Below, piece by piece: positions 11,227 through 24,045 of a DNA stretch of 64,000 nucleotides (position 1 is its first letter; each line of letters opens with the position of its first letter). Source of the stretch: Eremophila alpestris peregrina (taxonomy: Eukaryota > Chordata > Aves > Passeriformes > Alaudidae); the NCBI GenBank assembly GCA_009792885.1, contig WMCF01000026.1:2790001-2854000 (forward strand), read 5' to 3'. The notes beneath the pieces were generated by a model. That model was not told where the DNA came from, ran no database searches, and saw nothing but the letters and a program-made list of their open reading frames with translations. Position numbers and translations under genes: made by a program.

Positions 11227-13607
11227 TAAATATTGGTCAAGATATTAGGACTGTTAGCTGGGAACAGAAGCAAATAAGACTTTTTTTGATAAGGAAGATA
11301 AAAAATCTATGCTAAAACTCAATGTAATTAGAACTATTATCTATAGGACTCCTTTGTATAACTATGAGGTATCAAATTGAATCCACAGATTTCTCTACAT
11401 CTTGTCCAAACATTTATAAATTTTTCTCAACGTCTGTGGGCTGTGGGCTTTCTGAATTTCTGTTTCAACACTTCAGAATTATAAGATTAGCCTACAATTA
11501 GTAGTTCTGGTTTATAATTGCTTTCTTGTGCAATGTGCTCAAGAAAATACAAACATTCAAGTGAAAAAGAAAAAAACATTTAAATATCTCCATTAAGTCC
11601 TGTGTCACTCTACTGCAGATATCAAAGGAGAAACAAATTAATTCCATACCTAACTTTATTTACTGAATTGCAAAGTGTTCCTGGTAAGAGGTGTTTCGAC
11701 TTTTCAAAATCCCTAGAGTCAATGGAAAGATTTGTTTCTCCATGAAGTATGAGATAGATTTCTGACATTGCTTTACAGCTGTCTATTGTTCAACAGCATA
11801 CAAAACTTTATCATCCCCCAAAAGTCATCAGAATAAAATCTTATTCTATAGATAATAACTACTTTAAAATTGTCACTTCACCAGGAGATGTAGTAGACTG
11901 ACTGGCATATAATTTCTGTGGTCATGCAATCATATAATATAGAATAAAGCTAAAAAATAATGTCTTTATTATGAGTAAAAAAGCAATTGTAGTTTAAGGT
12001 AGGAGGAACATCCTCTGTGAATTCTGTTTACGTGAATCTCATTGCACTATCTGATTATGCTTTCTCAAAATACAATGATAAAATGTTTGAACATTATGGG
12101 GCACAAAATTCTTGTGGTCTGAGCTTTTCACCCTGTCCCAAATTTGCTAAGTGCTTGGATATGCAAGGGAACTGTTTTTTTTTTATGAACCCACATTGGG
12201 CAATCAAAAAGAAGTGAGTGTATATCAAGGCTAATCCTTGTAAATTTGTGTGGCAGAAAAAATCAGGACATAATTCTGAAGTATGTACTGCATACATACA
12301 AGGGAATTGTCTTCTATTGAAATACAGCAAACAAAAAAATTCAGACTTTATTTACCTGTCCAAGTTTCTCATGAGCTCAACAGCATCTCTTGGAGGCTAT
12401 TTTTGTGACAAAGTAAAAGAGGGTCAGGGAAGATAATGGTAGGTTTTCATGAGGTGCACAAAAGCATCACATGACAAATTTTAGTACTTCTAATAAGCAT
12501 TCAGGAAGTACCACACCTGCCCTACCTTACAGTATGGTTTGCCCTACTGCCAACAAAAAACAAACTGAAAGGCTTCCTAAGAAAAGGAACAGAAAAAATC
12601 TGAAAATTGTGAAGATAGATAAAAGGTAAAGGTTACTAAAAAAAGGGACTATCCATAACTAGGATAACTTCCCACTGAGTTTGCTAACCTAGTTTATAAT
12701 TAAAGGGAATATGATGGTATAAACATTACACTGAAGTTAAGTTGAATAGCAGTATAAGACAAACCCAACCCCTGAGAAGGGCTTGAATTCACATTATTTC
12801 TCTTCTGAAACTGAAAACATGATTATTGTAGCTTCTTGTGTTTTGGAGAGGTCTAAACTCAGTGTGACAGAAAATACTTGGTCTTCTCTCAGGCATAACT
12901 GTACTAGTAGTATGAACAGATAAGTCAGGTCTCTTGCAGAGAAGAATTACTTTTTTTAAATAAATGAAAGAGAAGATTGAATAGACTGTCAACATCATGC
13001 TAATCACCTTCAATTCTGCTGCCAGTAACAGTTCCCCACAGATCATAAAAAATATTCTGATTTGACTTTTAGATGCCTGGCCATCTGTTTCCTGAACATC
13101 TTGTATTAATTGTGTGAAGGAACAGAAATTTGGCAAGCACATGTAGCTTAACCTGTCCATTGGTTCACATGAGTTGCATCATTAACAGTACACTATCCAT
13201 TGTCCACAGTTGTCTCTCCCTTTGACAAGTCTGAAGTAATTAGGTCTGTGCAACATGAGCCCTGTCACACCAGGAAAGTCTGTTGTTAATGCTGCCTCAT
13301 ATTTAGTTAATCTGTCTGTCAGACGATTGCTCACAACAGAAAGAGACAGAATTAGTATAAGTACTGTCTCTCTTGACAATGGAACTATACACAGCATCTT
13401 AAGTGACAGGTTTTTCCTTGCATAGGTAGTAGCCCTGTCATTGGTGAAGTTATCTTAGAGTTGTGCAGTCTGGTCCTTTCTTTCTTATCCTGGATGTTAC
13501 TGCAATAGAATTATCATTAGCAAGTTCTTGTTACTCTCCCTGGCTATTTCAGGTGTTTCATGCTGCTCTTAGATGTAACACATAAAACTACACTGATATG
13601 AGCACAC
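11227..13607. other. unique AT-rich DNA
   Basis: No repeat recognised. It contains one exon-like island (11619-11683: good acceptor, GTAAGA donor, a single open frame) and minus-strand open frames of 123 and 71 codons (12789-13160, 13182-13397). None has convincing gene structure. Confidence 0.45.
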
Positions 13608-13745
13608 TCAGAAGCACAGAGTACTCTGAACAGGAAGGGATTCATGAGGGTCATCCAGTCCAGCTCTTAAGTGAATGGCTGGTACAGGGATCAAACCCAC
13701 AACCTTGGCATTTTTAGCCCCACATTCTAACCAGCTGAGATTATT
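13608..13745 (-). repeat. tRNA-Ile-derived SINE with CR1-like tail (TguSINE1-type)
   Basis: Read on the minus strand, the head (13745 to about 13685) follows tRNA-Ile: a 'ctcagctggttagaatgtgg' A-box region, a 'gctaaaaatgccaaggttgt' anticodon-arm region, and a 'gggtttgatccc' B box (plus-strand 13687-13698). The body then runs through 'ttcacttaagagctggact' into the 'cagagtactctg' CR1-type tail. Such tRNA-Ile/CR1 chimaeric SINEs were described from zebra finch and are thought to be moved by CR1 reverse transcriptase. This copy has many substitutions and has lost the first bases of the tRNA acceptor stem. It is not a functional tRNA gene. Confidence 0.8.
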
Positions 13746-16700
13746 TAAGGCACTCAATTGTTTTGGTAGGGATTTTTCTCTTTTACATAAAATTATTCAC
13801 TTCTCTAAATGCTTATAGGGACGTAAAAGCCTCATTTATGGGTCCAACAAAGCATTTAGTATAATTATTTATTTACTTTTAGAAAGGGAAAAAAAGTGTT
13901 TATTTGAATAAGATATTAATCCAAAAGCCACACTTAGTATTTACTTCTGTATATCTACATTAATGTTATTTACATGCATCATATTGTCCATTAATGTTAT
14001 GCTGCATTATTTTTTAAATACTTAATATTTTGAAATAAGGACTCAACACTGATCAACTATGAAATATTTTTTAACCACTTTTACACAAAGTGTTTAACCA
14101 TACCGGATAATTTCTCTTTTTCCTCTGTTTCTCTTCCTCACCCCTCTTCCTGTGTGATCTGGGATCAGCTTCAAAGCAGAAGATTTTTTGAGGGACTGAA
14201 CAATAGTCCTGTGTTACTCCAGGTGTACCTGACACCTTTAAATTGGGTTGAAATAGGTCCATGGTGGTGCAGAGGGGGAGGCAGGCTTGCTCTATGCAAG
14301 CCTTTCTCTTTTATCATCTTTAAAGTATCTTGTGTAGGCAGCAGCATTGAAGCCAAGGTAGCAAACGGTGCTCCATGGGTGAAAATAGTCCTGAACACTT
14401 GGGCCAACAAATGCTGCCAGAATTTCACAGCATCTGAAGGCGCTGTCCATGCTGGCTTCACAAAACCACAGTGTGGTATCTTCATGAGAGATCTCTTCAG
14501 CTTGGCAGAACCTATAGTTCCATCTGAGGAAAAAAAATCTGAACAAAAATTCTAAATTTAAAGATGGAATGTGAGGATAAGCATTCTGAATTTTTATGCA
14601 TTTGGTAAGTAGTTACTAGAGAAAAGCACATAAGTTAATTAAAGAGGCTGTTTTCTTTCCACGTCTTTTGATGGAATTCTTAAGAAAAATATCTTAAAAT
14701 GTTTTATTAGTAACAGGTGATACTGTACTAAAAGAGTTCCCAATGCAGACCAGGAATATTTTCATCTCCTCCAAAAATGCAGCTGTTTGGGAATTTTCTG
14801 ATCTTTCTTTTATTTTCATATTCTTGATTCTTCTTCCATATGCATATAAAAATTTGTAAAATTATATTGTCCTTTCCTTCTTTCATGGATGAGCTAGCAT
14901 TCACTTAATGGCACCTCTCAGCAGCTGAGATTTAGAAAGAAAGACAGTAGGAGAAGAGAAGGTCATCCTGATTTTATGGCTGTAGTCTCCATACAAATTG
15001 CTACACTTTTTGTTGCTGATTGTTCCAATCCTGTATAGCTTTCAATTTAACAGAGTTCCAGAAAGAACTCAAGATGACCCACTGCAAAGTGTAAACAAAG
15101 CACAAATATCAGGAAAACTTGTTTTGAAAAGCACAAGCTAATTGATAACTTTTTATAAGCACATAACTAAATCTCTTTTTTTTTCCTGTAGCCATTTGAT
15201 TAGAATTCCATAGAAGCCCAACAGGAAGACTGAGGTTAAAGTACATTATGCATATGCAGGTATGTTTGGAATTGGTATGTATTGTTCAATCTGGTGGTAT
15301 CTTACAATGTCACTTCATAAGGAGAATACAGAAAGTTTCCATTTTTAAGACATTGCCTAAGCCCCATAATTTTCTCTCATTTTAGAGCTGGAAGCCAGTT
15401 TTAATAATAGCTGAAGTTTTCTCTTCAAGTTACATGTACACACTCATTCAGCATTTCCAAGGCTCACTTTGAAAAATCCCAAAAGCACCTGGGGTTATGA
15501 GCCTGATGTAGAAGAATCATTATTAAACATTTGAGAAAAGTACTGTTGTGCTAAAAAAAAAAAATTCCATGGTTACATTACATTTGAAAAAAGAAAATGT
15601 TGCTTCTTTTCTTTCAGGAAAATATAAAAGATATTTAAGATTATAATTTTAGAGGGGGAAAGGAGAAAGTATAATTTATATGGCATTTATAAGATTGTTC
15701 TTTTTATTCTTTTTGGTTTTGTTTTTGGAAAGAGACCCTTCACTTTGTTCTTAAAAAGTATTAAGAGTAGTTATGGTTAGGTCAAGGAATATATAAAAAA
15801 TCCATCTCAAGGTAAAAGTATGAAATAAATTATAGGAAAAAGGGTTAAAAGACTATCTTTGATTTTAATTTAACAAAATTTTCTTTCTCATTTTTGTTCT
15901 GAACTTCAGGGTTTGGATCAAATGTATAAATCCCTTTAGTACCTTCCATGCAAATTAAAGCACTTAACAAAAGATTGCTTTCTTATATTAGTCACAAATA
16001 CATGAATCTAGAACAATAAATCTGAAGTAAATGCAGAATCTCTCAGTCAGAAGCACAATATCAGTAGAAAAGATGTTTAAAATTATGCAAAGGAGGAAAA
16101 ATTCCTTTACATTAATTGTTTGCACACTGTGATATGCGTGATATAGTATTTGCATCAAACTTTATTAGTTTCCATAACAAATTTAAAATTAAAACCACCT
16201 CAAAAATTTTGCTGGTTTTAAGTTCATTAAATAACCATTATTTTGGTAAACATTACATATATTTGTGTCAGATTGTTTCTACCTAAATGGATAGATTTTT
16301 AGCCTTTGAAGTCCGTAATGCTACTTAAATTATATTTGAATTATATATTTCTTTTTTTCACTAATTTGCTACTGTTTGTTACCCCTTGGGTAGCTTGTAG
16401 AAAGCCTCAATGAATCGTGCAGTTTGAGGGAATTTGGTTTTAAACCTCCTATGTAAAATAAAAAGAATGTAGTAGGAGAGAAACCCATGAAATTAGGATT
16501 CCTGCATTCTGCTGTTCACTGGAAATGGGACTGGACCAGATCTTCTCAGTCAGCTCTAGAGGGATGGATCAATCCACTGAGTATGGTTATATATTATACA
16601 GATATTAAATACTCTTAAGTTTATCTACTAATCTTAATATTTCAAAATGAAAGGTCTACTATTGTTTTCTCCCAGGAGTGGTTTTTAGTCATGGGGGTTT

Positions 16701-18590
16701 TTTTGGTTTTTTTTTTTTTTTTCAGGGGGTGTGTGATGGTAAGAATGTGGAGTTTTTTGTACTTTGAGGGGGAGCATTTTTTTGTTTTTTTGCACTTGCG
16801 GTATCATCAGCTTGAAACGTATTTGGAGTGGTGCTGAAAAAGGGAAAGTTATTTAAAGCTGTTAACCATGGAGGTGCCATTATATGTTTTGGTATCTCAG
16901 TGAAAAATTCATGTTGAGTTGGTCTCAGGACAAATCTTGAATGTCAGGAAGTGACCTGAGATATCCTGGCTCATCTCCCTGTAGGTTCTATTTTGGCTGA
17001 CTTTGATGTTTAGGGTACCCTGTCTCCAAACCTGGACTGAACTTTTGCCTTCAGAAAAGAGATTCTGTTTCAGGATTCTCTTTTTTTTCAATAATTCATG
17101 GTTCATGCATTACTGTGTCATGTCTTATACCACAAGTCTGAGGTGCAATTTTGTTCCCATGAAAAGTTGCAGACCAAAGCACTTTCTTCCATGACTGTTA
17201 TAAAGATAAAATACTTCAGGGTGGGTTATCAAGGTATTGAAAGGATTAAATGAGGTTAGAAATATCTTTGGGGGTTTACTTTGTACAGGAAAACACTTTT
17301 GTGAAGAAAAGGTACTAACAAGTTGTATCAGCTAAAAGAGAACATGTTCTTTTTTGAGTCTCTTGAAGCTATCATAGAACCTTACAGGGGCAAAATAATA
17401 GAGATAAAATATTATTGATTTAGATTTTAAGGGAAACATAAATTTGAAAATATATCAATTTATTGTAACTGTTATTACCAAAAAATTGGCATGAGAAATA
17501 GTTTGTTTTACATTGATAGTTTTATTTGCTGGGTTTGCCTGTTTATAACATTCTTATTTTTCTTAATAGTTGGCCTGCTAAACACAGACTTGCGGTTTAC
17601 ACTTTTTGGTGGGATTTTTTTTACCCTATTTCTTTTTCAAGGGATTTGCAAACTAGTGATTTCAAGACACAAGTAGAAGGCACTCAAATTTCCTTTATAC
17701 ATTAATCCTCAAGTGAAGAAATGATCAGGCAGCACTGAGGTACAAAATGCTGACCTAACAAGATGCACTGTCATGATCTTGAAACATGTAGCTTTACTTC
17801 ATACTTTTCCCTGCCTTCATGTCTGGTGCATCAATTCTTTTAAACAACAACATTTCTAGTACATCTCAAAGAGTTTATATCTAATACCCCTCAAAAAAGT
17901 CCAGAATGTTTTGGATTTCATCATTTTCCAAATTCAGCATGTTCAAATATTGTAGCCTATGAAAATGTGCAGTTCTATACTATTATTTTTCATGGTCATG
18001 TAATCCCTTCTTCATTCTTTGCTTTATGCAGATGTGACAATATCATTTGACATATGGAAAATCGTTATTGATTTTAGAGATTTCTGTGTTACTAGTTAAG
18101 AAAAATTAAAATTTTGTGTCTGATAACATTTTTTTCATCTCCTGCTATGCCTTGTCTTAATCTAAGTTACAATGCAATAGGGGTTACCACACAATCTTGC
18201 AGCATGTCCCTTTACTTGAAAAGAACTGTCTTAAAAGACTAAGATCTCAGTTCTGTGTTACTTTTAAAATAAGTGTCATTTAACTCCTGTCCGTAATGAT
18301 TATTCTCAAGGCTTATTTTTGTATATGGAGCTTTATAAGTATTTCCTGAACTGAGGGGGTTTTTAATTATTGAAGAAGATATTAAGTCAAAATGGAAACT
18401 GTTCACAAAATTGAAATTGAACTTTAGTGGAGGCAATTAAAAAGAATGTAGAAGAGCCACTGTATAGGAATAATTAGACAATTATTGAAAAATATCATAG
18501 ATGAACAATTCAAGTGAGAAAAAATGTCATGTAAAAATATCCAGTATCAATGTAAGTTTATAGAGTCTTCTATTATTTCCTCACTGTCCT
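13746..18590. other. unique AT-rich DNA
   Basis: No repeat recognised. Three overlapping open frames on both strands around 14154-14555 sit in a slightly GC-richer patch without splice or promoter support. An exon-like island without an open frame lies at 15192-15261. T/G-rich low complexity lies at about 16695-16790. Confidence 0.45.
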
Positions 18591-18735
18591 CATCAGTGTT
18601 GCCTGGGACATGATGCCACGTACCAGAGGGTCACAGAGTTTTTTACTTACTCACCCCTCACAAATCAGGAAAGACTCTTGTCACTCCAAAGTTTATTAAA
18701 GAGAGGCCATCTCTGAAACCACTGGCAATGCTGCC
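18591..18735 (-). mobile_element. possible LTR fragment
   Basis: On the minus strand a 'ctctctttaataaactttgg' segment, with AATAAA at plus 18692-18697, is followed by CT-rich and 'gtaagtaaaaa' sequence, resembling the R/U5 part of avian LTRs. It has more GC than its surroundings. No ends or target duplication can be seen, so this is a weak call; it could equally be unique sequence. Confidence 0.25.
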
Positions 18736-19988
18736 AGAATATTCTGGGGGAGATAAGAACAATTAAGGGAAATAAATTTATCTGAAATATTCTTCTTCAT
18801 ACACGAAGGTAATTTAGAATAAGGAAGAACTAATGAGCTGTAAGAGGTCTGAAATCAGCAGTTATATCTCCCTGATGCTGTGACTGGTTGCTGTTCAACT
18901 GAAACAAAGATGTTACTGAAATAATAGCAGTAAGTGTAATTGATAATCAGTGATAAAATACAAAAGCTAAGAAGAACTTTTGACTAGAGTAAAGCATTCT
19001 TTTCTATGGCAATGGTTCTCAAACAAGTGAGGTGGCATTTTGACACCATGCAAGCTGGCACACCAGGCAGTCTTGACACGCCGTACAGTGTTGGCTCCGC
19101 TGTTTCTCATTGCTGTATCCCCTAAGGCAGCTAAAAATACTTTCCTGCTATCATTTTTTCAATGTAAACAGGTGCTTTAATGGGTAGTGATGACAACTGA
19201 GTTGGGAACATCCAGAAGAAGTTTTCTATTTGACATTTATTCTATGCTGCTGCAAAATACACCTGTTCCTGCTGCTCTGAGTTAGTTTTCTTGGTGGTAT
19301 GCCGATTGCAGGTACCTCTTGAAAGGCTTGAGAAGCTGAGTTCTGCTTCATGTGGATTTTTTTGTCCTTTGGAGTTTGAAAGAATAATCACCTTTGACTC
19401 ATTTATGTGAATTTCCAGTGAATAAGCTGCATATTTCAATATGCCAGTAGAGAATTTACTCACAAAAGGAGGAGAAAGGTAGTTAAGTAATCAGCATGTG
19501 TTCATTGTGCTTTGCCCTCTATGCTTCAGGCACTCAAAAAGAACAGTATACTGCAGGAATTCTCTCTCTTTTCAGTGTCTCTGATAATTACCAACAACTT
19601 TTATACAGGAAATTTGTATGTCTGAAAAACTGGAAGGATTTATTCTTGCCTGAAACATTGCTGATGGATGTAATAGGTATCTAACGTATAATAGCAACAT
19701 TTTCTCATAATTTATTATTCTCTCTCTCTTTTTTTTTTTTTCATCTAATTTCTACAGTCTACTAGTTTCTCATATTACTACTAGGCCTGAGGACATTTTG
19801 CCAGAGCAAAAAAATAGCTGCTGGAGACAGGAAAGCAGGTTGGCTTGCTTCTATTTGCATTCAAAGGGTGGGAGGCAGGAGCAGTACTTTCCTAGTGCTT
19901 TCATTGAAGCGTGTTAATTAAATGTTGGAAATGATATCATTTCTTCTGGTTTCCTTAGGAGATTGTTTCAAGGTTAAGTATTTTATAC
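18736..19988. other. unique AT-rich DNA
   Basis: Nothing recognised. A short CpG-bearing patch lies near 19070-19110. Confidence 0.45.
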
Positions 19989-20398
19989 TGTTGTGAAACT
20001 CCTGAGAGTCTGAGCCTGGATGGTTGAAACTCAAACCCTTTTGAGTTTCCTCGGGACTCTGCCCCAATGGCAACTTGATAGACAGAGGCAGCCTTGATCC
20101 AATTGTCCAATTTTAATAATGAAAAAAACAAATAATACAAACAATAATTTAAATTATGCAAATAACAAACAGTAAAGTGTACACTCTATTTGGAGTGAAC
20201 TGGAAAAAAGCAGTAACAAGGGGCAAAAAGCGCCAGTCCAGGGTCAGATGGGGGTGTTTATACATTTCAGTGTGGGAGGGGAGATAAGGTGGGCTCTGAG
20301 GGAAGGGTCCAATAGGGGAGAACAATTGGGAATATAAAAATTAATACACCAAAAATCAATCTATGGTAACACAAAGAACTAAGAACTTTCTAGCAACA
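19989..20398 (-). mobile_element. decayed solo LTR of an endogenous retrovirus
   Basis: The block opens with TGTTGTGAAA and closes with TAGCAACA, giving TG...CA ends. On the minus strand it carries a GTATAAAC TATA box (plus 20258-20263) followed about 145 bases later by an ATTAAA signal (plus 20112-20117), then a 'gagtcccgaggaaactca' U5-like segment. This order fits U3-R-U5 in reverse orientation. The bases flanking the two ends do not match as a 4-6-bp duplication, so the exact ends are provisional and the copy is older than the LTR at 10345. Confidence 0.6.
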
Positions 20399-21588
20399 AT
20401 TTGCGTACTTGAACTGAGGGAGCACGTGAATAAGCCTCTTGATAATTGCACTTAGAATTGGGTTCTTCAGGGCAATAATTCAGGGTTTTCTTCTTCCCCA
20501 GGGAAACCACCTCTACATCACTGTGTTTCTTTTTTTCTTGCTTTTATTTACTTCTTCCTTTTCTCCTCTCCTAAAACCTTGTCAGTCTTCCTACACCATG
20601 GACCCCTTAATATCTTCCTTTCCCTAAAGTGGTAAGAGATTTAGTTCCTTCAGTAGCAGCTTGTCATTTTCCAAAGTTATTTTCTAATTTGCATTTTATC
20701 TGAGGTATGTGTCTTCCTTTTCTCAGTTTCTGAAGTAGCTTTCATATGTTGGCTTAATGGCATTTTGAGAATTCTCTTTGAACTGCCAATGACTTATTGT
20801 CGAAGCAATAATAGGACTGTACATGGGATCCCTGCCATGTGTAATTGCTGTCCTAATATTCCCCTTATATTATAATCTAAGAGCTTTTCTATTCAACAAA
20901 AGAAGTCCATTGCCAGATCCAATACAAGTCTCTCTAAGTGTTCTCTTTCTGTTAAATAGCTATTTATATTAGTTCTGTGTAGTGGGTCAATTCTTAGAAC
21001 ATTGTAGAATTCATGACTAATGGAGTGAGCCTTGAGAAAAGATCATTTATTCAAGTTTTACAAGGAGTGTAGTATTTTTCTTGGTATGTAAGTTATTGTA
21101 AAGTATGAGTAACAATAAATATTAGTGAGTTAGCACACAATATTTTCAGGCCTCATCACATCTTTCTGGTGATGTAATCACAAAACTTTCACTAAAGACA
21201 CTGGAACTGTAGTTTCTGAGTATGATTTTAGAGGTTAGAATTAAGTATTTATTTTAAGCTTGTTGTTCTCTATAACCATGTTTTCCTAATTATAATTTCT
21301 TATGTTATATTCAAAACCCTGATAGATACTTCTAACTTGGTATTACGTACGTATTCAAATTTTTATCAGATGGCTGAATGACAGTTTTATATTACATTAA
21401 AATTATCTTAATTACAGGGGTTTTTTTTCATCTTTTTGATACAAGCCAAGCAGTGTGGACTTCTACACCTGCCTCGTTTCAAGTAATATTCATTTCCATT
21501 GATTTAGTTCTATTTTATTCATTTTAAGCAAGTATTATGCTCTTTGTAAAATGAGTTTACTTTCATTTTAAAAATAATTAAATGAATG
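20399..21588. other. unique AT-rich DNA
   Basis: Nothing recognised apart from a CT-rich stretch at about 20525-20590. Confidence 0.45.
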
Positions 21589-21635
21589 CGTTTGGACTAG
21601 ATAATTATAGATACCTTCCAACTGAACAATTCTTC
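21589..21635 (+). repeat. CR1 3' end fragment
   Basis: Reads 'gtttggactagataattata', then 'gataccttccaactgaacaa' and a degenerate 'ttctt'. This matches the CR1 3' untranslated end in sense orientation, reduced to under 50 bases. Confidence 0.65.
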
Positions 21636-23929
21636 TTTATTGTAAATAAATAAACTAGCTCCCTAGAGTTTTACAGAAATACTTATGTCTGGTTCCATAC
21701 TAGTTCCTGGAAAAATATATTTTTAAGACCCTTTCAAAGGAGTAAGGTCCTTAGGCCAAGATTCAGGCTGATTGTTTGAACAACTAATTTTTGAAAAAAA
21801 ATCTCTTGTGGATACTCTGTGAGAGTAAGTCCTATGCTTTGGATTGAGCTGTGTAGAAATTTTTTTGTCTGCATATCTTTGGAACGTAAGGGAGAGCTAA
21901 AAAGAATTTTTATTTATGAAAGACACCTTTCATGACAACCATAGTAGTCTGTGAGCAAAAAATGAAAAACTCTCTCCTAATGATCCTATTCCTCTACATA
22001 AACCCACAGGTATTAAAGTGAAAGAGAAGATGAGCTTCTTTCAAATTTATAATGCCAAGAAGGGAGACATCTAATGCCATGAAGTAATATATATAAAAGT
22101 TTAATCTTTGTCCAGAAATCCAAGTAGCATAGTAAAAGCAATGACTGGTTAGTTAAAGTATTTCTGAAATTATGTACTTCAGAAACATTTCATAATCTTC
22201 ATTTTCTTGCAGCACTCAGTAGACAAGGCAGCAATTCTCTGTCTTTCTAAAGGAGCTAAAAATAATTCATGGTGAACTGCAGAATAATTAATCATCCTGC
22301 AGGATTTGGAGTTTTCAAAGGCCTATTTCTGAACTACTAATCCATTCCTGAAAGGATTTTCTGTGTTTTTTTCTCTCTCCTGAGCTTGGTTCTTAGTACC
22401 CCAAATCCGCACATAAAAATAATAGAATGCTTTTCTTAATCTTGGCTTTTTCTGTTTCAAATCCTTTTATACAAATATTTTTCAATTAACTTGCATTTTG
22501 AATTATTGTTTGGCACAGAATCTGGGTTTTTTTCAGGTCAGCTTGCATCAATGTAAATAGCACCAAATGTCCTTTTCATTTTTTTTTCCTGAAGGCTTGA
22601 AGTCAGATATAGAGTCTGAACAAGTGTCATTAATGTAAATTTACATTTTTCTATTGATATCACTATGTATTCGCACAGGCCTTTAGATATTCCTTGCTTC
22701 TAGATTTTTGTATTGCAATTTTAACTCTTCTCAGATATCCTAGAAACCAGCAGTGCCTATGATATTGTCATGTTTACTTTTTTTGGCACTTTCAGCTATG
22801 TGTTGGGTATAGTTTTAGTAAAATAACATAAGACTCGAAGGAAATTAGTCTGAACTAAACAAGAAAGACCTCTATAATTAGCACCATCTGGTTTCAGCAA
22901 ACAGCATACAAGACACTGTAGTTCCTCTACGGCATCCCTTGTCTATTTGCTGAGTTGCACAGGAGTGAATGGACACTGACTCATGGCTTTAGATCAGCTT
23001 GCTGTTTTCTTAAAACTCTGACATTTGTGACAAGAGAGAGAAGAACCTTATTTCTGCATTTTATATCCTCAGCATATGCAACTTCTAACCATTCAATATT
23101 CACCAGAAGTGTTCACCAGTTGATACACTTGCTATGAAATGTAGAATGTAGTGACATTCACCAAAACAAAAGCTTTGATCTCTTCACTCTCTAATGGGTT
23201 ATTTTACTCAAATACTTTTCTTCTCTGTAAAAACAATCACATTCCTTATAACTGAGAAGGGAAAAACAAAACACATCTGAAATCACTGGATTCTGTGAGC
23301 CCTAAACCCAAATGGGACTCAGAGTGAACAAAAGTAGGCAGCATTTTTTGTTAAGCAATCATTCCAAATTCTTCTTTCCATTTTTCATACTCTAGGATTT
23401 ATAGTAAAAAAAAAAAAACCACAACATATTTTGCACTCAACAGACCTGAGTTCACATCATTTCACTGCTCTTCTGGATGAGATTTTAAGAAAAGTCAGTA
23501 CAAGAATAACAGAGGTGTTGTGCTCTCTGGTAATTTTTTTTTTACTACAATAAAGTGGAAGCCTTTAGTGTCATAATGTTCATGTTAAAATAACCTAGGT
23601 GTGCTCTATGTCTTCACTTGTTTCTATAAAAAGCTTATAATTGCCTTTTTTCTCTCTGTAGTTTAAAGAACAAAAAGTGAATAGAAAGCAAGGATATTCT
23701 TCTGTGAGAAAGGTAATGCCTCAAACACTTTCACTGAATTAAATTCAAGATCTCATTTTTATGGAAGACACCACAAGGTAACCACAACAACACTGACAAA
23801 TCAGGAATGTGGAGATCTGAGGTGCAACCAAATATCTCTAAGCCTTCAGGGACATGAAAGTGTATTAATTGTGCTATTCACACACCCTTTAAATATTTAC
23901 TCTTGCTTTTAAGAATTTTTTATTACTTT
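21636..23929. other. unique AT-rich DNA
   Basis: No repeat recognised. A 51-bp exon-like island lies at 23662-23712: strong CT-tract acceptor, AAAG|GTAATG donor and a single open frame in phase 0. Confidence 0.45.
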
Positions 23930-24045
23930 GGAGGAAAATTGAAATTGAGGACTGGCTGAATGGGGGATCCCAGAGGGCTGTAATTGGTGACACAGAGTCT
24001 AGTTAGAAATCTGTCACAAATGGTGCTCCCTAAGGTTCAATACTG
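23930..24045 (+). repeat. CR1 ORF2 fragment
   Basis: Contains 'ggactggctgaatggggga', 'cagagggctgtaattggtg', 'acacagagtctagttagaa' and 'ggttcaatactgatag'. These fit, in order, the CR1 reverse-transcriptase segment just before the 'ttcaatatcttcatcaatga' block. The open frame is lost. Old, internal fragment. Confidence 0.7.

Noticed and set aside
13608..13745. Functional tRNA-Ile gene
   Set aside because: The acceptor stem is incomplete, the body is mutated and it runs into a CR1-type tail, so it is a SINE copy.
14154..14555. 133-codon plus-strand ORF with two overlapping minus-strand ORFs
   Set aside because: Three overlapping frames on two strands, no recognisable domain, splice or promoter signals; treated as chance in a GC-richer patch.
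20570..20627. Kozak-like CACCATGG start after a strong acceptor
   Set aside because: The frame stops after nine codons and no downstream exon fits.
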